Shown: positions 43,637-54,045 of the stretch, in pieces
How positions within the stretch are numbered: position 1 is the first letter of the stretch
Layout: each line of letters starts with the position of its first letter
Program-made: the position numbers and the translations under genes
From: Paraburkholderia dinghuensis
GTDB taxonomy: Bacteria; Pseudomonadota; Gammaproteobacteria; Burkholderiales; Burkholderiaceae
Assembly: GCF_003837865.1 (NCBI RefSeq)
Contig: NZ_RQIS01000002.1
Location: forward strand, 1-64,000
Direction of reading: 5' to 3'
Length of the DNA stretch: 64,000 nucleotides
Notes under the pieces: model-generated
What the model was told of the DNA's origin: nothing
Database searches by the model: none
Seen by the model: only the letters and a program-made list of their open reading frames with translations

Positions 43637-44641
43637 TCATAGATAGCGGCCGGTACCGCCGTGACGTACCTTGCCGCGCAAGGCACGGCAACCCAACGTC
43701 GTGTACGACATCACGACGGGGAGCATGACGAGTGCACCGGACAGCGCGAACATCTCACTCGAGTGCGGCACGGCGGTGTGCCGGAGGGTGACGCTGTGCG
43801 CGGTCGCGTACGGCCAGACGCTGACGAGTATCCCCAGATAGCCGAGTGCCACGAGACCGAGCGCCGCGAAGAACGGTGTGCTGCGATGGCGCGCGCGTAT
43901 AGCGCGGTGCATCCAGTAGCCGCAGACGAGCACGAGCAACGGCACCGGCGTGAGCCGCAAGAAAAGCCGCGCATCGAACCAGCGCGTGGCAATCGACGCG
44001 TGCGCGAGCGGTGTCCACACGCTCACGAGCACGACGAAGCCGAGCAGCACCATCGTGAGTGGCCAGATGAGCCGGTGCAGGCGGCGCTGCAGATTCGCGT
44101 CGGTTCTGGCGAAGAGCCAGCAACTGCCGAGCAGCGCATAGGTGGCGACAACCCCGAACCCCGCGAACAGGTTGAATGGCGTGAGCCACCCCGTGGCGAT
44201 GCTGGCGTGGGTGCCGGTATCGACGGAAATACCTTGCACGAATGCGCCCAGCGCGATGCCCTGGAAGAACGCGGCGCCCGCCGATCCGCCGGTGAACGCG
44301 CGGTCCCACAGTGGCTTCGTGCGATCGGCCTTCGCACGGTTCCTGATCGAAACGCCGCGGAGAATCAGGCACGCGAGCATGAACGCGAGCGGCAGATAAA
44401 GCGTAGAGAGAAGAGGCGAGTACAGGACCGGCAACACGGCGAAGAGCGCCGCGCCGCCCGGCACAAGCCAGGCCTTGTTGCCGTTCCAGACCGGGGCGAC
44501 GGTGTTCGTCATGCGATCGCGATCGTGCTCGTCGCGAAAGAACGGAAACACGATGCCGATGCCCAGATGGAAGCCGTCCAGTACGACGTACGTGAACACG
44601 CCGAGCGCGATGATCGCGGCCCAGATGACGGTCACATCCAT
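43637..44641 (-). CDS. Cytochrome bd-type quinol oxidase subunit II (CydB/CioB-like)
   Basis: A 334-residue protein with eight to nine membrane helices, close in length to CioB. The N-terminus MDVTVIWAAIIALGVFTYVVLDGFHLGIG is the family start with the GFHLG motif and is followed by APVWNGNKAWLVPGG. Normally it pairs with CydA/CioA, which carries the hemes, encoded directly upstream. No such gene or recognisable remnant lies in the 720 bases upstream. So either the partner is elsewhere or this is an orphan. Longer in-frame starts upstream are Arg/His-rich and not credible. Confidence 0.88.
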   Translation of the reverse strand: MDVTVIWAAIIALGVFTYVVLDGFHLGIGIVFPFFRDEHDRDRMTNTVAPVWNGNKAWLVPGGAALFAVLPVLYSPLLSTLYLPLAFMLACLILRGVSIRNRAKADRTKPLWDRAFTGGSAGAAFFQGIALGAFVQGISVDTGTHASIATGWLTPFNLFAGFGVVATYALLGSCWLFARTDANLQRRLHRLIWPLTMVLLGFVVLVSVWTPLAHASIATRWFDARLFLRLTPVPLLVLVCGYWMHRAIRARHRSTPFFAALGLVALGYLGILVSVWPYATAHSVTLRHTAVPHSSEMFALSGALVMLPVVMSYTTLGCRALRGKVRHGGTGRYL

Positions 44642-45365
44642 TCTGGCTTGCCTCCTTATGGGCGGATGGGAGGGGTTTGTGCGTCGATTTGCTGTGTGAA
44701 GTCCGGGAATGCCGTGTACATGTCCATGCCTGATGCTTGCTACCGGGAAAACCCTGCACTGCAGCCGATGTCGGACGCGCGAGCAGTGCAACGTACTACA
44801 GATACGCGTAAGGGTAGGTGAACTGCAAGCGTTTTGTTGTGCGCAGGCGTGTGCCAGGTTGCCGCACGAGTCAACCTTCTGGTCGCGGAGGTCTGCGATA
44901 ACGCATTGATAGCGATCAGTTTATTGCGGAATGCTCGATGCGGCGCGAAGCGGACTATGTGGCAATACGCCACCCTGCGGCGCAGGGGAATCAATCCGCC
45001 CTCGTGGCGGCGGATTCCGATAAGGCGGTCACGGGTGAGTTGCATCCGCGCGCGAATTGCACCGGGCTCCCGTATGCCATTTGAATATATAAGGAATGCT
45101 ACCTATATAAGAATGCGCTGCCCCGGAATTGGATCGGCGCGTGCCGGTCCTCAGATTTCTGCGATGTCGCGCAGTTGTTCGGTCGTGCGCTCCGCGTCCG
45201 CCAGCGGCGCCGGCACCTGCAGCATGCCGCCCATTTTCAGTGGGCGTGGACGCGGGCACTCAGGGTTGGGCCACGACAGTCAGTAGCGGAAGCACGGCAC
45301 TTGCTGCGCCGCGCGGCGCGTCGTGAGCTACGATAAACGCGGCACGGCCAACGAGGAGACAGACG
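44642..45365. other. Gene-poor region of about 720 bases
   Basis: No recognised gene. It contains two near-identical short direct repeats: TATATAAGGAATGC at 45085-45098 and TATATAAGAATGC at 45103-45115, in an A/T-rich patch. A stem AATCCGCC / GGCGGATT lies at 44993-45016. A 27-codon frame on the minus strand at 45151-45234 starts MGGMLQVPAPLADAERT and has protein-like composition, but without a leader it remains doubtful. Confidence 0.5.
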
Positions 45366-45929
45366 ATGCGCCACGTGCGTTGGGAATCCGAGGAAGGCGA
45401 GGGCATCGAGCATCTGGCGTTCGATGCGAGCGGCGACGCGATCCGCGTGGAGAGCGTGGTGATCGGGCAGCGTTACGGCAAGGCTTACGGCCTGTGCTAC
45501 ACGGTTCATTGCGACGCACAATGGCGCGCGACTTACGCGGCGTTTCGCGTGATGGGCGGCGCGTCGCTCGCGATCCACGGCGACGGCAAGGGCCATTGGC
45601 GCGACGGTGAAGGGCGAACGCTGGACGCACTTGAGGGTTGCATCGACATCGACATCGCCGCCACGCCGTTCACGAACTCGCTGCCCATCCGCCGCCTCGG
45701 TCTGAAACGCGGCGAGCGTCGTCCGATCCAGGTGGTGTACATCGCCGCGCCCGAGTTGCGGCCCGTGCGCGTCGAGCAGGCCTACGTCTGCATCGAACCC
45801 GATCGCGAATACCGTTACGAAGGGATCTTCCGCAAGTTCACAGCAGACCTGCGCGTCGACGAGGACGGCCTCGTGATCGACTATCCCACGCTCTTTCGAC
45901 GCCTGCCGCCGCCCGCACGCAAGCGCTGA
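45366..45929 (+). CDS. Putative glycolipid-binding domain protein (PF06475-type)
   Basis: A 187-residue cytoplasmic protein that matches the Glycolipid_bind family over its full length. Visible are the N-terminal VRWESEEGEGIEHLAF, then GHWRDGEGRTLDALEGCIDIDI, TPFTNSLPIRRLGL and the C-terminal YEGIFRKFTADLRVDEDGLVIDYP. GAGGAGAC lies just upstream of the start. Function is poorly defined; the family fold binds lipids in structural studies. It converges on the potassium-channel gene after 15 bases. Confidence 0.88.
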   Translation: MRHVRWESEEGEGIEHLAFDASGDAIRVESVVIGQRYGKAYGLCYTVHCDAQWRATYAAFRVMGGASLAIHGDGKGHWRDGEGRTLDALEGCIDIDIAATPFTNSLPIRRLGLKRGERRPIQVVYIAAPELRPVRVEQAYVCIEPDREYRYEGIFRKFTADLRVDEDGLVIDYPTLFRRLPPPARKR

Positions 45930-45944
45930 CGCTGCGGACGGTCC

Positions 45945-47153
45945 TCACGCGGAAGACTTCGGCGGCGTCGACGCGGCTGCGTGAGCGCCGTTCTTGCCGA
46001 ACAGCAGATGCTCGATGAGGTCGTTGTCGATGGTCTCGTTGTTGAGCGTGCGCGCGAGCAGTTCGCCCGCGAGCAGTTGCGGCGAGAACACCATGTCCGG
46101 CTGCAGCAGTCGCAGCCGTTGCAGATTGCGGCTGTCGTTCACGAGCGCCACGGTGCGCACCTTCGGCGCCAGGTCCTTGATCGCGAGGATCACGAAGGCG
46201 TTCTCGGCATCGTCGAGGCGCAGCGCTAGCACCGCGAGCGCGGCCTCCGCGCCTGCGTTGTGCAGGATGGCGGTGTCGCTGGCGTCGCCGACGACGAGAT
46301 CGGCGCTCTCGGGGTACGTGTGCGTCGTGTTTGCCGAGACGATCACGGTGACCGCATAGCCGCGCTTTTTCAATCCCGCGTAGACGTTATGCGCGAGCGG
46401 CGTCGTGCCGACGATCAGGTAGTGGTTCTTGCGGGTCACGTTGGAAATCCCTCCCTTCACGATGTGCTTGAGCTTGCCTCCGATCACGGGGCCGATCACG
46501 GCGGTGATCGACGTGGCGAAGATGGTGATGCCGAACACGATTACCGATACCGTGAAGAGCCGCGCGGTGTCCGAGTGCGGTGTGATATCGCCGAATCCGA
46601 CCGTGGACATTGCCACCATCGAGAAGTAGAACGCCGTGGTCATGTTACGGATCGGCGGCGTAAAGTCTTCGCCCAGGTAGAGCGAACCGAACACCGCATA
46701 GATCATCAGCGAGCCGATGCTCAGGATGGCGAACAATGTGCTGGCGGCGAGGCTCGTGCGGTCGAATTGACGCCAGTAGTAGAGCAGTGCGGCGGCCAGC
46801 GCCACCGTGTAAGCAAGGAGCGGCAGGCTGCGATAGTCGCCGCGTACGCTTATGAAAGCCGCGGCCGCTAGCAATATCAGCGAGAGGACCCACGCGAGGC
46901 GTGCGCGCAGCGCGACGCCGATCGCCATGATCGTGAGGCCCATGGCGATCACGGCCTGAGGCAGCGCGAGCAGGCCGAACGCATCGAAGAGGGTGATCCA
47001 GTCATGGAACCAGCCGCCGCGCGTGTGCAGCAGCGCCTTTTCGGCAACCGGGCGCAGTAGCATCAGTCCGTTGATCACGAGCAGCACCGCCAGATAGCCG
47101 TGCGGCGCGGCGTGCCCCGCGAAGCGGCGCAAGCGGTTCACGAGCGTGTTCAT
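45945..47153 (-). CDS. Potassium channel protein with TrkA-N (RCK) domain
   Basis: A 402-residue channel. It has six hydrophobic segments in the first ~225 residues, with the selectivity filter in AMSTVGFGDITPHSD. A cytoplasmic RCK/TrkA-N nucleotide-binding domain follows (about 240-380), starting HYLIVGTTPLAHNVYAGLKKRG and containing VVGDASDTAIL. It resembles the Kch-type voltage-gated K+ channels of Gram-negative bacteria. Monocistronic. Confidence 0.93.
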   Translation of the reverse strand: MNTLVNRLRRFAGHAAPHGYLAVLLVINGLMLLRPVAEKALLHTRGGWFHDWITLFDAFGLLALPQAVIAMGLTIMAIGVALRARLAWVLSLILLAAAAFISVRGDYRSLPLLAYTVALAAALLYYWRQFDRTSLAASTLFAILSIGSLMIYAVFGSLYLGEDFTPPIRNMTTAFYFSMVAMSTVGFGDITPHSDTARLFTVSVIVFGITIFATSITAVIGPVIGGKLKHIVKGGISNVTRKNHYLIVGTTPLAHNVYAGLKKRGYAVTVIVSANTTHTYPESADLVVGDASDTAILHNAGAEAALAVLALRLDDAENAFVILAIKDLAPKVRTVALVNDSRNLQRLRLLQPDMVFSPQLLAGELLARTLNNETIDNDLIEHLLFGKNGAHAAASTPPKSSA

Positions 47154-47380
47154 CGCTTTCGGGCCGCGTGTGCGGCGGGTGGGGTCGCGTCCGGCTGGTG
47201 CGGCAGGGGGATCGGGGTCATCGAAGGTATCGCCGAGGGCTTGCCGGTTCGGTGCGAATGCGAATACGTAGAGACGTAGGGCGGCGCGCGCAGGCGCCGG
47301 GCTGACGCGATATTAGCAGCCCGGCCTGCAGCGGTCAGCCCGCCGCGCGACGCGTCTTGCGCTGCGTGAGGGAGGCCGCC

Positions 47381-48229
47381 TCATTGCGTCTGTTGCGCCT
47401 GCACGATATGCAGCTCGCGCGTGCGCAGCGGCAGCGAGCATTGCGCGTCGTTGAGCGTCTGACGCACCTTGCGCGACAGATCCCAGCGCAAGTCCCAGAA
47501 CACGTCCGTATTCGACCAGACGCGTATGTTGAGCACGGCGGTGCTGTCGTCGAAGCGCATCACCATCACCTGCGGCGCGGGCGTGGGCAGCACGCGCGGG
47601 TCGGCGTCGGCGAGCGCGCGCAGCGCGTCGATCGCGCGGCTCACATCGTCGCGCACCGAGACCTCGACTTCGAGGTCGAGGCGGCGCGTGCGGTTGCGGC
47701 TGAAGTTGCGGATCGAGTTGCTCCAGAGCGCGCTGTTTGGCACGTATTCGCAGATGCCGTCGGGTTTCGTCAGGCGCGTCGTGAAGAGATTGATTTCCTC
47801 GACTGTCCCCGCGACGTTGCCGCCGCCCGCACCGCCGCCGTCGATAAAATCGCCGACCTTGAACGGCCGTAGCAGCAAAAGCATGATCCCGGCCGCGATG
47901 TTCTGCAGCGTGCCCTGCAGCGCGAGGCCGATGGCGAGACCGGCCGCGCCGAGCACCGCGACGATGCTCGCGGTCTGGATGCCGATTTGCGACAGCGCGC
48001 CGATCAACGCGACGATGCGCACGCCCCACGCGGCGGAGTCCCGCGCGATCGGGCGCAGCGTGGCGTCGATGCCGGTTTGTCCGGAGAACCAGCGGCCTAT
48101 ACGGCGGGCGATCCACCATCCGATCCACAGGATCGCTAGCGCAGCAGCGAGGCGCAGCCCGAAGGCGCTGAGCGCGTCCCACAGGAAGCTCCAGTTGGAC
48201 GGATGAACTTGGTTGAGGAGGTATTCCAT
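47381..48229 (-). CDS. mscS: Small-conductance mechanosensitive channel, MscS family
   Basis: A 282-residue channel with three N-terminal helices. The pore helix shows the Ala/Gly pattern LGAAGLAIGLALQGTLQNIAAGIMLLLLRPFKVGD. The beta domain has INLFTTRLTKPDG and SIRNFSRNRTRR, and the alpha/beta domain ends VRQTLNDAQCSLP. It releases solutes during hypo-osmotic shock. The start MEYLLNQVHPSNW is preferred to an upstream Arg/Pro-rich extension. Confidence 0.93.
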   Translation of the reverse strand: MEYLLNQVHPSNWSFLWDALSAFGLRLAAALAILWIGWWIARRIGRWFSGQTGIDATLRPIARDSAAWGVRIVALIGALSQIGIQTASIVAVLGAAGLAIGLALQGTLQNIAAGIMLLLLRPFKVGDFIDGGGAGGGNVAGTVEEINLFTTRLTKPDGICEYVPNSALWSNSIRNFSRNRTRRLDLEVEVSVRDDVSRAIDALRALADADPRVLPTPAPQVMVMRFDDSTAVLNIRVWSNTDVFWDLRWDLSRKVRQTLNDAQCSLPLRTRELHIVQAQQTQ

Positions 48230-48367
48230 CGGCGTGTCCTTGTCGTCGGCGCTCGCTCGCGGGCGCACGGTGGCGGGAGCGTGCCGGCGTGCGGCCGGCA
48301 CGGGACGAACGGACTATTCTAGCGGCGCCAGCGGCACGAACGGCGGCTCAGGACCTCGGCTTGTGGC

Positions 48368-48910
48368 TCAGACTTCGGGCAACGTGGCGGCGCCCGCGCC
48401 CAGCGCGCGCTGCATGAGCGTCGTGTCGCGCCATTGGCCGTGCTTGAATCCGACTGCGTGCAGCGTGCCGACCATCTCGAAGCCGAGGCTCCCGTGCAGG
48501 GCCACCGAGCCGCCACGCGGGTCGGCGATCACGGCGATCATCTGGCGCCATGGCCCGGTTTCGCAACGCTCGATCAGCGCCTTGAGCAGCATGCGGCCGA
48601 GGCCGCGCCCGCGGCACGATTGATCGACGTAGATCGAATCTTCGATGGTGTAGCGGTACGCCGAACGCGGCCGGTAGGGCGTGGCGTAGCAGTAGCCCGC
48701 CACCTTGCCTTCAACTTCCGCGACGATCCACGGCAGGCCATTGCCGCGCACGGTGGCGTGGCGGCGCAGGAGTTCGTCGGGATCGGGCGGCGTTTCCTCG
48801 AACGAGGCCGATCCGTGCAGCACGTGATGCGCGTAGATGGCGGCGATCGCGGGGAAGTCGTCGGGCGTGGCGTCGCGCAGGTGCGTTTCGTCGACGGTAG
48901 AGGGGGGCAT
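48368..48910 (-). CDS. GNAT N-acetyltransferase, phosphinothricin acetyltransferase-like
   Basis: A 180-residue acetyltransferase close to the Pat/Bar type. Residues RDATPDDFPAIAAIYAHHVLHG and SFEETPPDPDELLRR match the N-terminal half. The acetyl-CoA site is VDQSCRGRGLGRMLLKALIERCE. The C-terminal LHGSLGFEMVGTLHAVGFKHGQWRDTTLMQRAL is the family end. It could acetylate phosphinothricin, methionine sulfoximine or a related amino acid; context gives no further clue. Confidence 0.9.
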   Translation of the reverse strand: MPPSTVDETHLRDATPDDFPAIAAIYAHHVLHGSASFEETPPDPDELLRRHATVRGNGLPWIVAEVEGKVAGYCYATPYRPRSAYRYTIEDSIYVDQSCRGRGLGRMLLKALIERCETGPWRQMIAVIADPRGGSVALHGSLGFEMVGTLHAVGFKHGQWRDTTLMQRALGAGAATLPEV

Positions 48911-49032
48911 GACGTCGAAAGTCCAGTGGCAGGGGCGCCGGCGCGCTGAGTCACACCGGCGCCGTCCACTATGCCTTGCGCGACGGCAGATTCAAAGCGC
49001 GCCAAAAATATCGCCCGGCCTCGGGCAAAGGC

Positions 49033-49941
49033 TCAGGCGCGCGGTACCACGGCGGCCACGGGCGACGCACGGCCGAAGCGGCGCGCACCGGCTACGCAGG
49101 CAATCACGGCAGCGGTCGCGCCGATCATCTCGGGCGGCACGGTTTCGTGCAGCACGAGCGCTGCGAGCACGAAGCCGAAGAACGGCTGAAGCAGCTGCAG
49201 TTGCCCGACGCCCGCGATGCCGCCGAGTGCGAGTCCGCGATACCAGAACACGAAGCCGATGAGCATGCTGAAGAGCGACACGTAGGCGAGTCCCCACCAC
49301 GCCGCGGCGCTTACGGTGTCGAAGGCCGCGGGCTGCGTCCACCACGCCAGCGGAACCATGACGGGCAAGGAGATCACGAGCGCCCAGCAGATGACCTGCC
49401 AGCCGCCGAGTCGCCGCGAAAGCCGTGCGCCTTCCGCATAGCCGAGCCCGCAGACGACGATCGCGCCGAGCATCAGCGCGTCGCCGATCGGCGAAGCATC
49501 GACGCCGTGGCGCACGGCGAACGCGACCACGGCCGCGCTGCCGAGCGCCGAAAAGATCCAGAACGCGGGCTGCGGGCGTTCGCCGGCGCGCAGTACGCCG
49601 AAGATTGCGGTGGCAAGCGGCAGCAATCCGATGAAGACGATGGCGTGCGCCGAGCTGACGTGGCGCAGCGCGAGCGCGGTGAGCAGCGGGAAGCCCACGA
49701 CCACGCCGAGCGCTACGACGATGAGCGGCACGATTTCGCCACGCTCGGGCCGCGCGGCGCGAAAGAGGGCGAGCAGCAGTGCGGCGAGCGCGCCCGCGAT
49801 GGCGGCGCGGGCGCCGGTGACGAAGAGCGGCGCGAGGCCGAGCACGGCGACGCGCGTGGCGGGCAGCGATCCGCTGAAGATCAGGACGCCGGCGAGGCCG
49901 CAGAGCCAGCCGTCGGTCGTGGAGTTGAGAGGTTTGCGCAT
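49033..49941 (-). CDS. EamA/DMT family exporter
   Basis: A 302-residue, ten-helix transporter with two EamA repeats. The start MRKPLNSTTDGW lies within 132 bases of the divergent MocR gene. Features include CGLAGVLIFSGSLPATRVAVLGL, FPLLTALALRHVSSAHAIVFIGLLPLATAIFGVL (first repeat end), and GQLQLLQPFFGFVLAALVLHETV in the second. Exporters next to MocR regulators are common and the regulator often binds the shared promoter. Substrate unknown. Confidence 0.9.
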   Translation of the reverse strand: MRKPLNSTTDGWLCGLAGVLIFSGSLPATRVAVLGLAPLFVTGARAAIAGALAALLLALFRAARPERGEIVPLIVVALGVVVGFPLLTALALRHVSSAHAIVFIGLLPLATAIFGVLRAGERPQPAFWIFSALGSAAVVAFAVRHGVDASPIGDALMLGAIVVCGLGYAEGARLSRRLGGWQVICWALVISLPVMVPLAWWTQPAAFDTVSAAAWWGLAYVSLFSMLIGFVFWYRGLALGGIAGVGQLQLLQPFFGFVLAALVLHETVPPEMIGATAAVIACVAGARRFGRASPVAAVVPRA

Positions 49942-50031
49942 GGTCCAGTGGGGCGGTGCAATCGTCCGGAAGTGATGGAGCCTGCGGACGATGATGCGCG
50001 AAGCTCGCACCCGATGTAAGCTACAGATCAG

Positions 50032-50051
50032 TACAATTTGTTCAAACTGTA
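50032..50051. promoter_or_regulatory. Candidate operator of the MocR regulator
   Basis: Inverted repeat TACAATTTG-TT-CAAACTGTA with eight of nine pairs, 20 bases before the MocR start and about 90 from the exporter start. Extra copies of the half-site word TACAG occur on both sides (CTACAGATCAG and GCAGTACAG). This suits a self-controlled divergent promoter. Confidence 0.5.
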
Positions 50052-50071
50052 TTGGACACGGAGCAGTACAG

Positions 50072-51481
50072 ATGGAAGACACTGCGACTGGCGCGGCCAC
50101 GCGCGTCGGACACGTCATGGAAACGCTGCGCTTGCGCATCGCCGCGCGCTCGCTTGCGGCAGGCGCGCGCGTGCCGTCCATTCGCGCTATGAGCGAGCAA
50201 CTGGGTGTGTCGAAATCGACGGTGGTCGAGGCGTACGAACGGCTGGTCGCGGAGGGGGCGCTGGTCGCGCGACGCGGCTCCGGATTCTACGTCGCGTGCC
50301 ACGCGCCGCCGCTTGCGCTCGGCGCGTTCGGGCCGCGTATCGACCGCGAGATCGATCCGCTGTGGCTCACGCGCCAGTCGCTCGAAACCGATACGCGCGC
50401 GCTGCGTCCCGGCTGCGGCTGGCTACCGGCATCGTGGCTGCCGCAGGACGCCGTGCGGCGTGCGCTGCGCGCGATCGCCCGTGATCCGAACGCGCCGCTC
50501 ACGGACTATGCATCGCCGCTCGGCCTGCCCGCGTTGCGCCAGCAGTTGTCGTGGCGACTCGCACAGCATGGCGTCGAGGCCGCCCCCGCGCAGATCCTGC
50601 TGACGGACGGCGGCACCCAGGCACTCGACCTCGTGTGCCGCTTCCTGCTGGAGCCGGGCGACACGGTGCTCGTCGACGACCCGTGCTACTTCAACTTTCA
50701 GGCGCTCCTGCGCGCGCACCGCGTGCGTGTGGCGAGTGTGCCTTACACGCCCACCGGTCCCGATCTCGCCGCGTTCGAGCACGCGCTGATCGAGCATCGC
50801 CCACGGCTCTACGTGACCAACTCGGCGATCCACAATCCCACCGGCGCGACGCTTGCGCCCACGGTTGCGCACCGGCTACTCAAGCTTGCGGAAGAGCACA
50901 ACCTGCTGATCGTCGAAGACGATATTTTCGCCGACTTCGAGACCGATCCCGCGCCGCGTCTCGCCGCGTTCGACGGCCTCGCGCGCGTCGTGACGATCGG
51001 CAGCTTTTCGAAGACGATGACGGCGGCGGCGCGCTGCGGCTTCATCGCCGCGCGCGCCGATTGGGTCGAGGCGCTCGTCGATCTGAAGCTCGCTGTGTCG
51101 TTTGGCAACGGAGAACTGGCTTCCGACCTCGTCTACCGGCTGCTCGTGGACGGCACCTGGCGCCGCCATCTCGACACGCTGCGCACGCGGCTCGCCGACG
51201 CGATGGGCGATTCGCTGCGGCGTCTGCGTGCGCTGGGTGTCACGCCATGGACGCAGCCGCAGGCGGGCATGTTCGTGTGGGCGCGCCTGCCTGATGGGCT
51301 CGATGCGGCCGAGGTGGCGCGTGAAGCGCTGAAGCAGGGCGTGGTGTTCGCGCCGGGCAATGTGTTCAGTGTCTCGCACAGCGCGGGCGATTTTCTGCGC
51401 TTCAATGTCTCGCAGTGCAATCGCCCTAAGGTGTACGAAACACTTCAGCGCGCGATGGAGCGGTGCGCACAACCGGCCTGA
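50072..51481 (+). CDS. MocR family regulator: GntR helix-turn-helix fused to aminotransferase domain
   Basis: A 469-residue PLP-dependent regulator. The N-terminal GntR helix-turn-helix (about 8-75) has RVPSIRAMSEQLGVSKSTVVEAYERL and ARRGSGFYV. The class I aminotransferase-like domain (about 105-465) has TDGGTQALDLVCRFLLEPGD, then SAIHNPTGATLAP, IVEDDIFADFE and the Schiff-base lysine in TIGSFSKTMTAAARCGF. The start at 50072 is chosen because longer starts overlap the operator and lack leaders. Its likely target is the divergent EamA exporter and itself. Confidence 0.93.
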   Translation: MEDTATGAATRVGHVMETLRLRIAARSLAAGARVPSIRAMSEQLGVSKSTVVEAYERLVAEGALVARRGSGFYVACHAPPLALGAFGPRIDREIDPLWLTRQSLETDTRALRPGCGWLPASWLPQDAVRRALRAIARDPNAPLTDYASPLGLPALRQQLSWRLAQHGVEAAPAQILLTDGGTQALDLVCRFLLEPGDTVLVDDPCYFNFQALLRAHRVRVASVPYTPTGPDLAAFEHALIEHRPRLYVTNSAIHNPTGATLAPTVAHRLLKLAEEHNLLIVEDDIFADFETDPAPRLAAFDGLARVVTIGSFSKTMTAAARCGFIAARADWVEALVDLKLAVSFGNGELASDLVYRLLVDGTWRRHLDTLRTRLADAMGDSLRRLRALGVTPWTQPQAGMFVWARLPDGLDAAEVAREALKQGVVFAPGNVFSVSHSAGDFLRFNVSQCNRPKVYETLQRAMERCAQPA

Positions 51482-51505
51482 CGGCGAGGCGCAGGCCCCT
51501 TGTCG

Positions 51506-53044
<1,539 letters not shown>

Positions 53045-53047
53045 TTA

Positions 53048-53065
53048 ATTAACGCAAAAGTTAAT
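53048..53065. promoter_or_regulatory. Candidate TetR operator
   Basis: Perfect six-base arms ATTAAC and GTTAAT separated by GCAAAA, in an A/T-rich stretch between the exporter and the TetR gene. The position overlaps both possible promoters, as expected for a divergent autorepressor. Confidence 0.55.
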
Positions 53066-53121
53066 ATTAGTCGAATTCCCCCATGCGGTCAAAGGCCGCG
53101 GTGTTACGAGCGAGTTACAGG

Positions 53122-53841
53122 ATGAACGACTCCGATACGGCCGGCTGCGTGAGCGCAGCACCCGAAGCGCCGGAAACACCCGCCGCGCGCCGCCCAGGCA
53201 GGCCGACTGGCGGCGCGGGTGGTGCGGAGCAGCGTACGCGTCTGATCGAAGCGGCGCTGGCGCTGTTCGCTCGCCAGGGCATCCTCGACACCTCGCTCGC
53301 CGCGATTGCCCGCGAGGCGGGCGTCACGCCCGCGATGGTGCACTACTACTTCAAGACGCGCGATCAACTGATCGACGTGTTGATCGACGAGCGCTTCGTG
53401 CCCGTGCGCGCAGCGATGGGCGGTATCTTCGAGGACCATCCCGACGATCCCGTGGCCGCGCTCACCTTGCTCACGGAACGGTTCGTCGAGGTCGGCGAGC
53501 GGTATCCGTGGTTCGCACCGCTGTGGGTCCGCGAAGTGATCAGCGAAGGCGGTCTGCTTCGTCAGCGCATGCACGAGCGTTACGGTCAGTCGAATCAGGT
53601 GACGGCGCACGCCGCGATTGCGCGCTGGCAGCGCGAAGGGCGGCTCAACGCAGCGCTCGAGCCCACACTGCTGTTCCATTCACTGCTTGGTCTTACGCTG
53701 CTGCCGCTCGCGACATCGCGCGTCTGGCGAAACGATCCGGTGCGCCGCGAACTGGGCGCACGCGAGATCGCGCGGCATGCGGTGGCGCTCATCACGCAGG
53801 GCGTCGGTCCTGCTCGTGATGCCGGGGGCGCGCAGGATTAG
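53122..53841 (+). CDS. TetR/AcrR family transcriptional regulator
   Basis: A 239-residue regulator. The start MNDSDTAG is the nearest with an AGG leader; the upstream in-frame start is less credible. After a Pro/Ala-rich tail of about 30 residues comes the TetR domain, with EAALALFARQGILDTSLAAIAREAGVTPAMVHYYFKTRDQL as its signature region (helix-turn-helix within). The C-terminal ligand domain contains RYPWFAPLWVREVISEGGL. It faces the DHA2 exporter and likely represses it. Confidence 0.92.
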   Translation: MNDSDTAGCVSAAPEAPETPAARRPGRPTGGAGGAEQRTRLIEAALALFARQGILDTSLAAIAREAGVTPAMVHYYFKTRDQLIDVLIDERFVPVRAAMGGIFEDHPDDPVAALTLLTERFVEVGERYPWFAPLWVREVISEGGLLRQRMHERYGQSNQVTAHAAIARWQREGRLNAALEPTLLFHSLLGLTLLPLATSRVWRNDPVRRELGAREIARHAVALITQGVGPARDAGGAQD

Positions 53842-53930
53842 TCCGGTAACGTGTGAAAACGCCGCTGCGGCCTGCAACGGGCTGCGCTGTTGTTGATAGA
53901 CCCCATTTTAGAGTCGCTTATGCGTTCGCC

Positions 53931-54045
53931 TCACGGATCGCAACGCGCGTGAATGTCGAGGCGACGCTCGAAGCGAATGCGCAGTTTGCCGAAACCCGCA
54001 AACCAGGCATGCGTGCGCTCGACTACCCAGCGAGTCTCGCACCAC
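53931..54045 (-). pseudogene. IS5-type transposase, C-terminal fragment
   Basis: A short frame reads ETRWVVERTHAWFAGFGKL then RIRFERRLDIHARCDP and stops. The RWVVERT-HAWF-GF-LRIRFERR-DIH pattern is the end of IS5 family DDE transposases. The usual remaining tail is missing or altered. It joins directly to a different transposase fragment at about 54045. Confidence 0.8.

Noticed and set aside
44740..45045. 101-codon minus-strand frame upstream of the cydB-like gene
   Set aside because: Arg/Thr/Ala-rich, no heme-ligand or CydA motifs, no leader.
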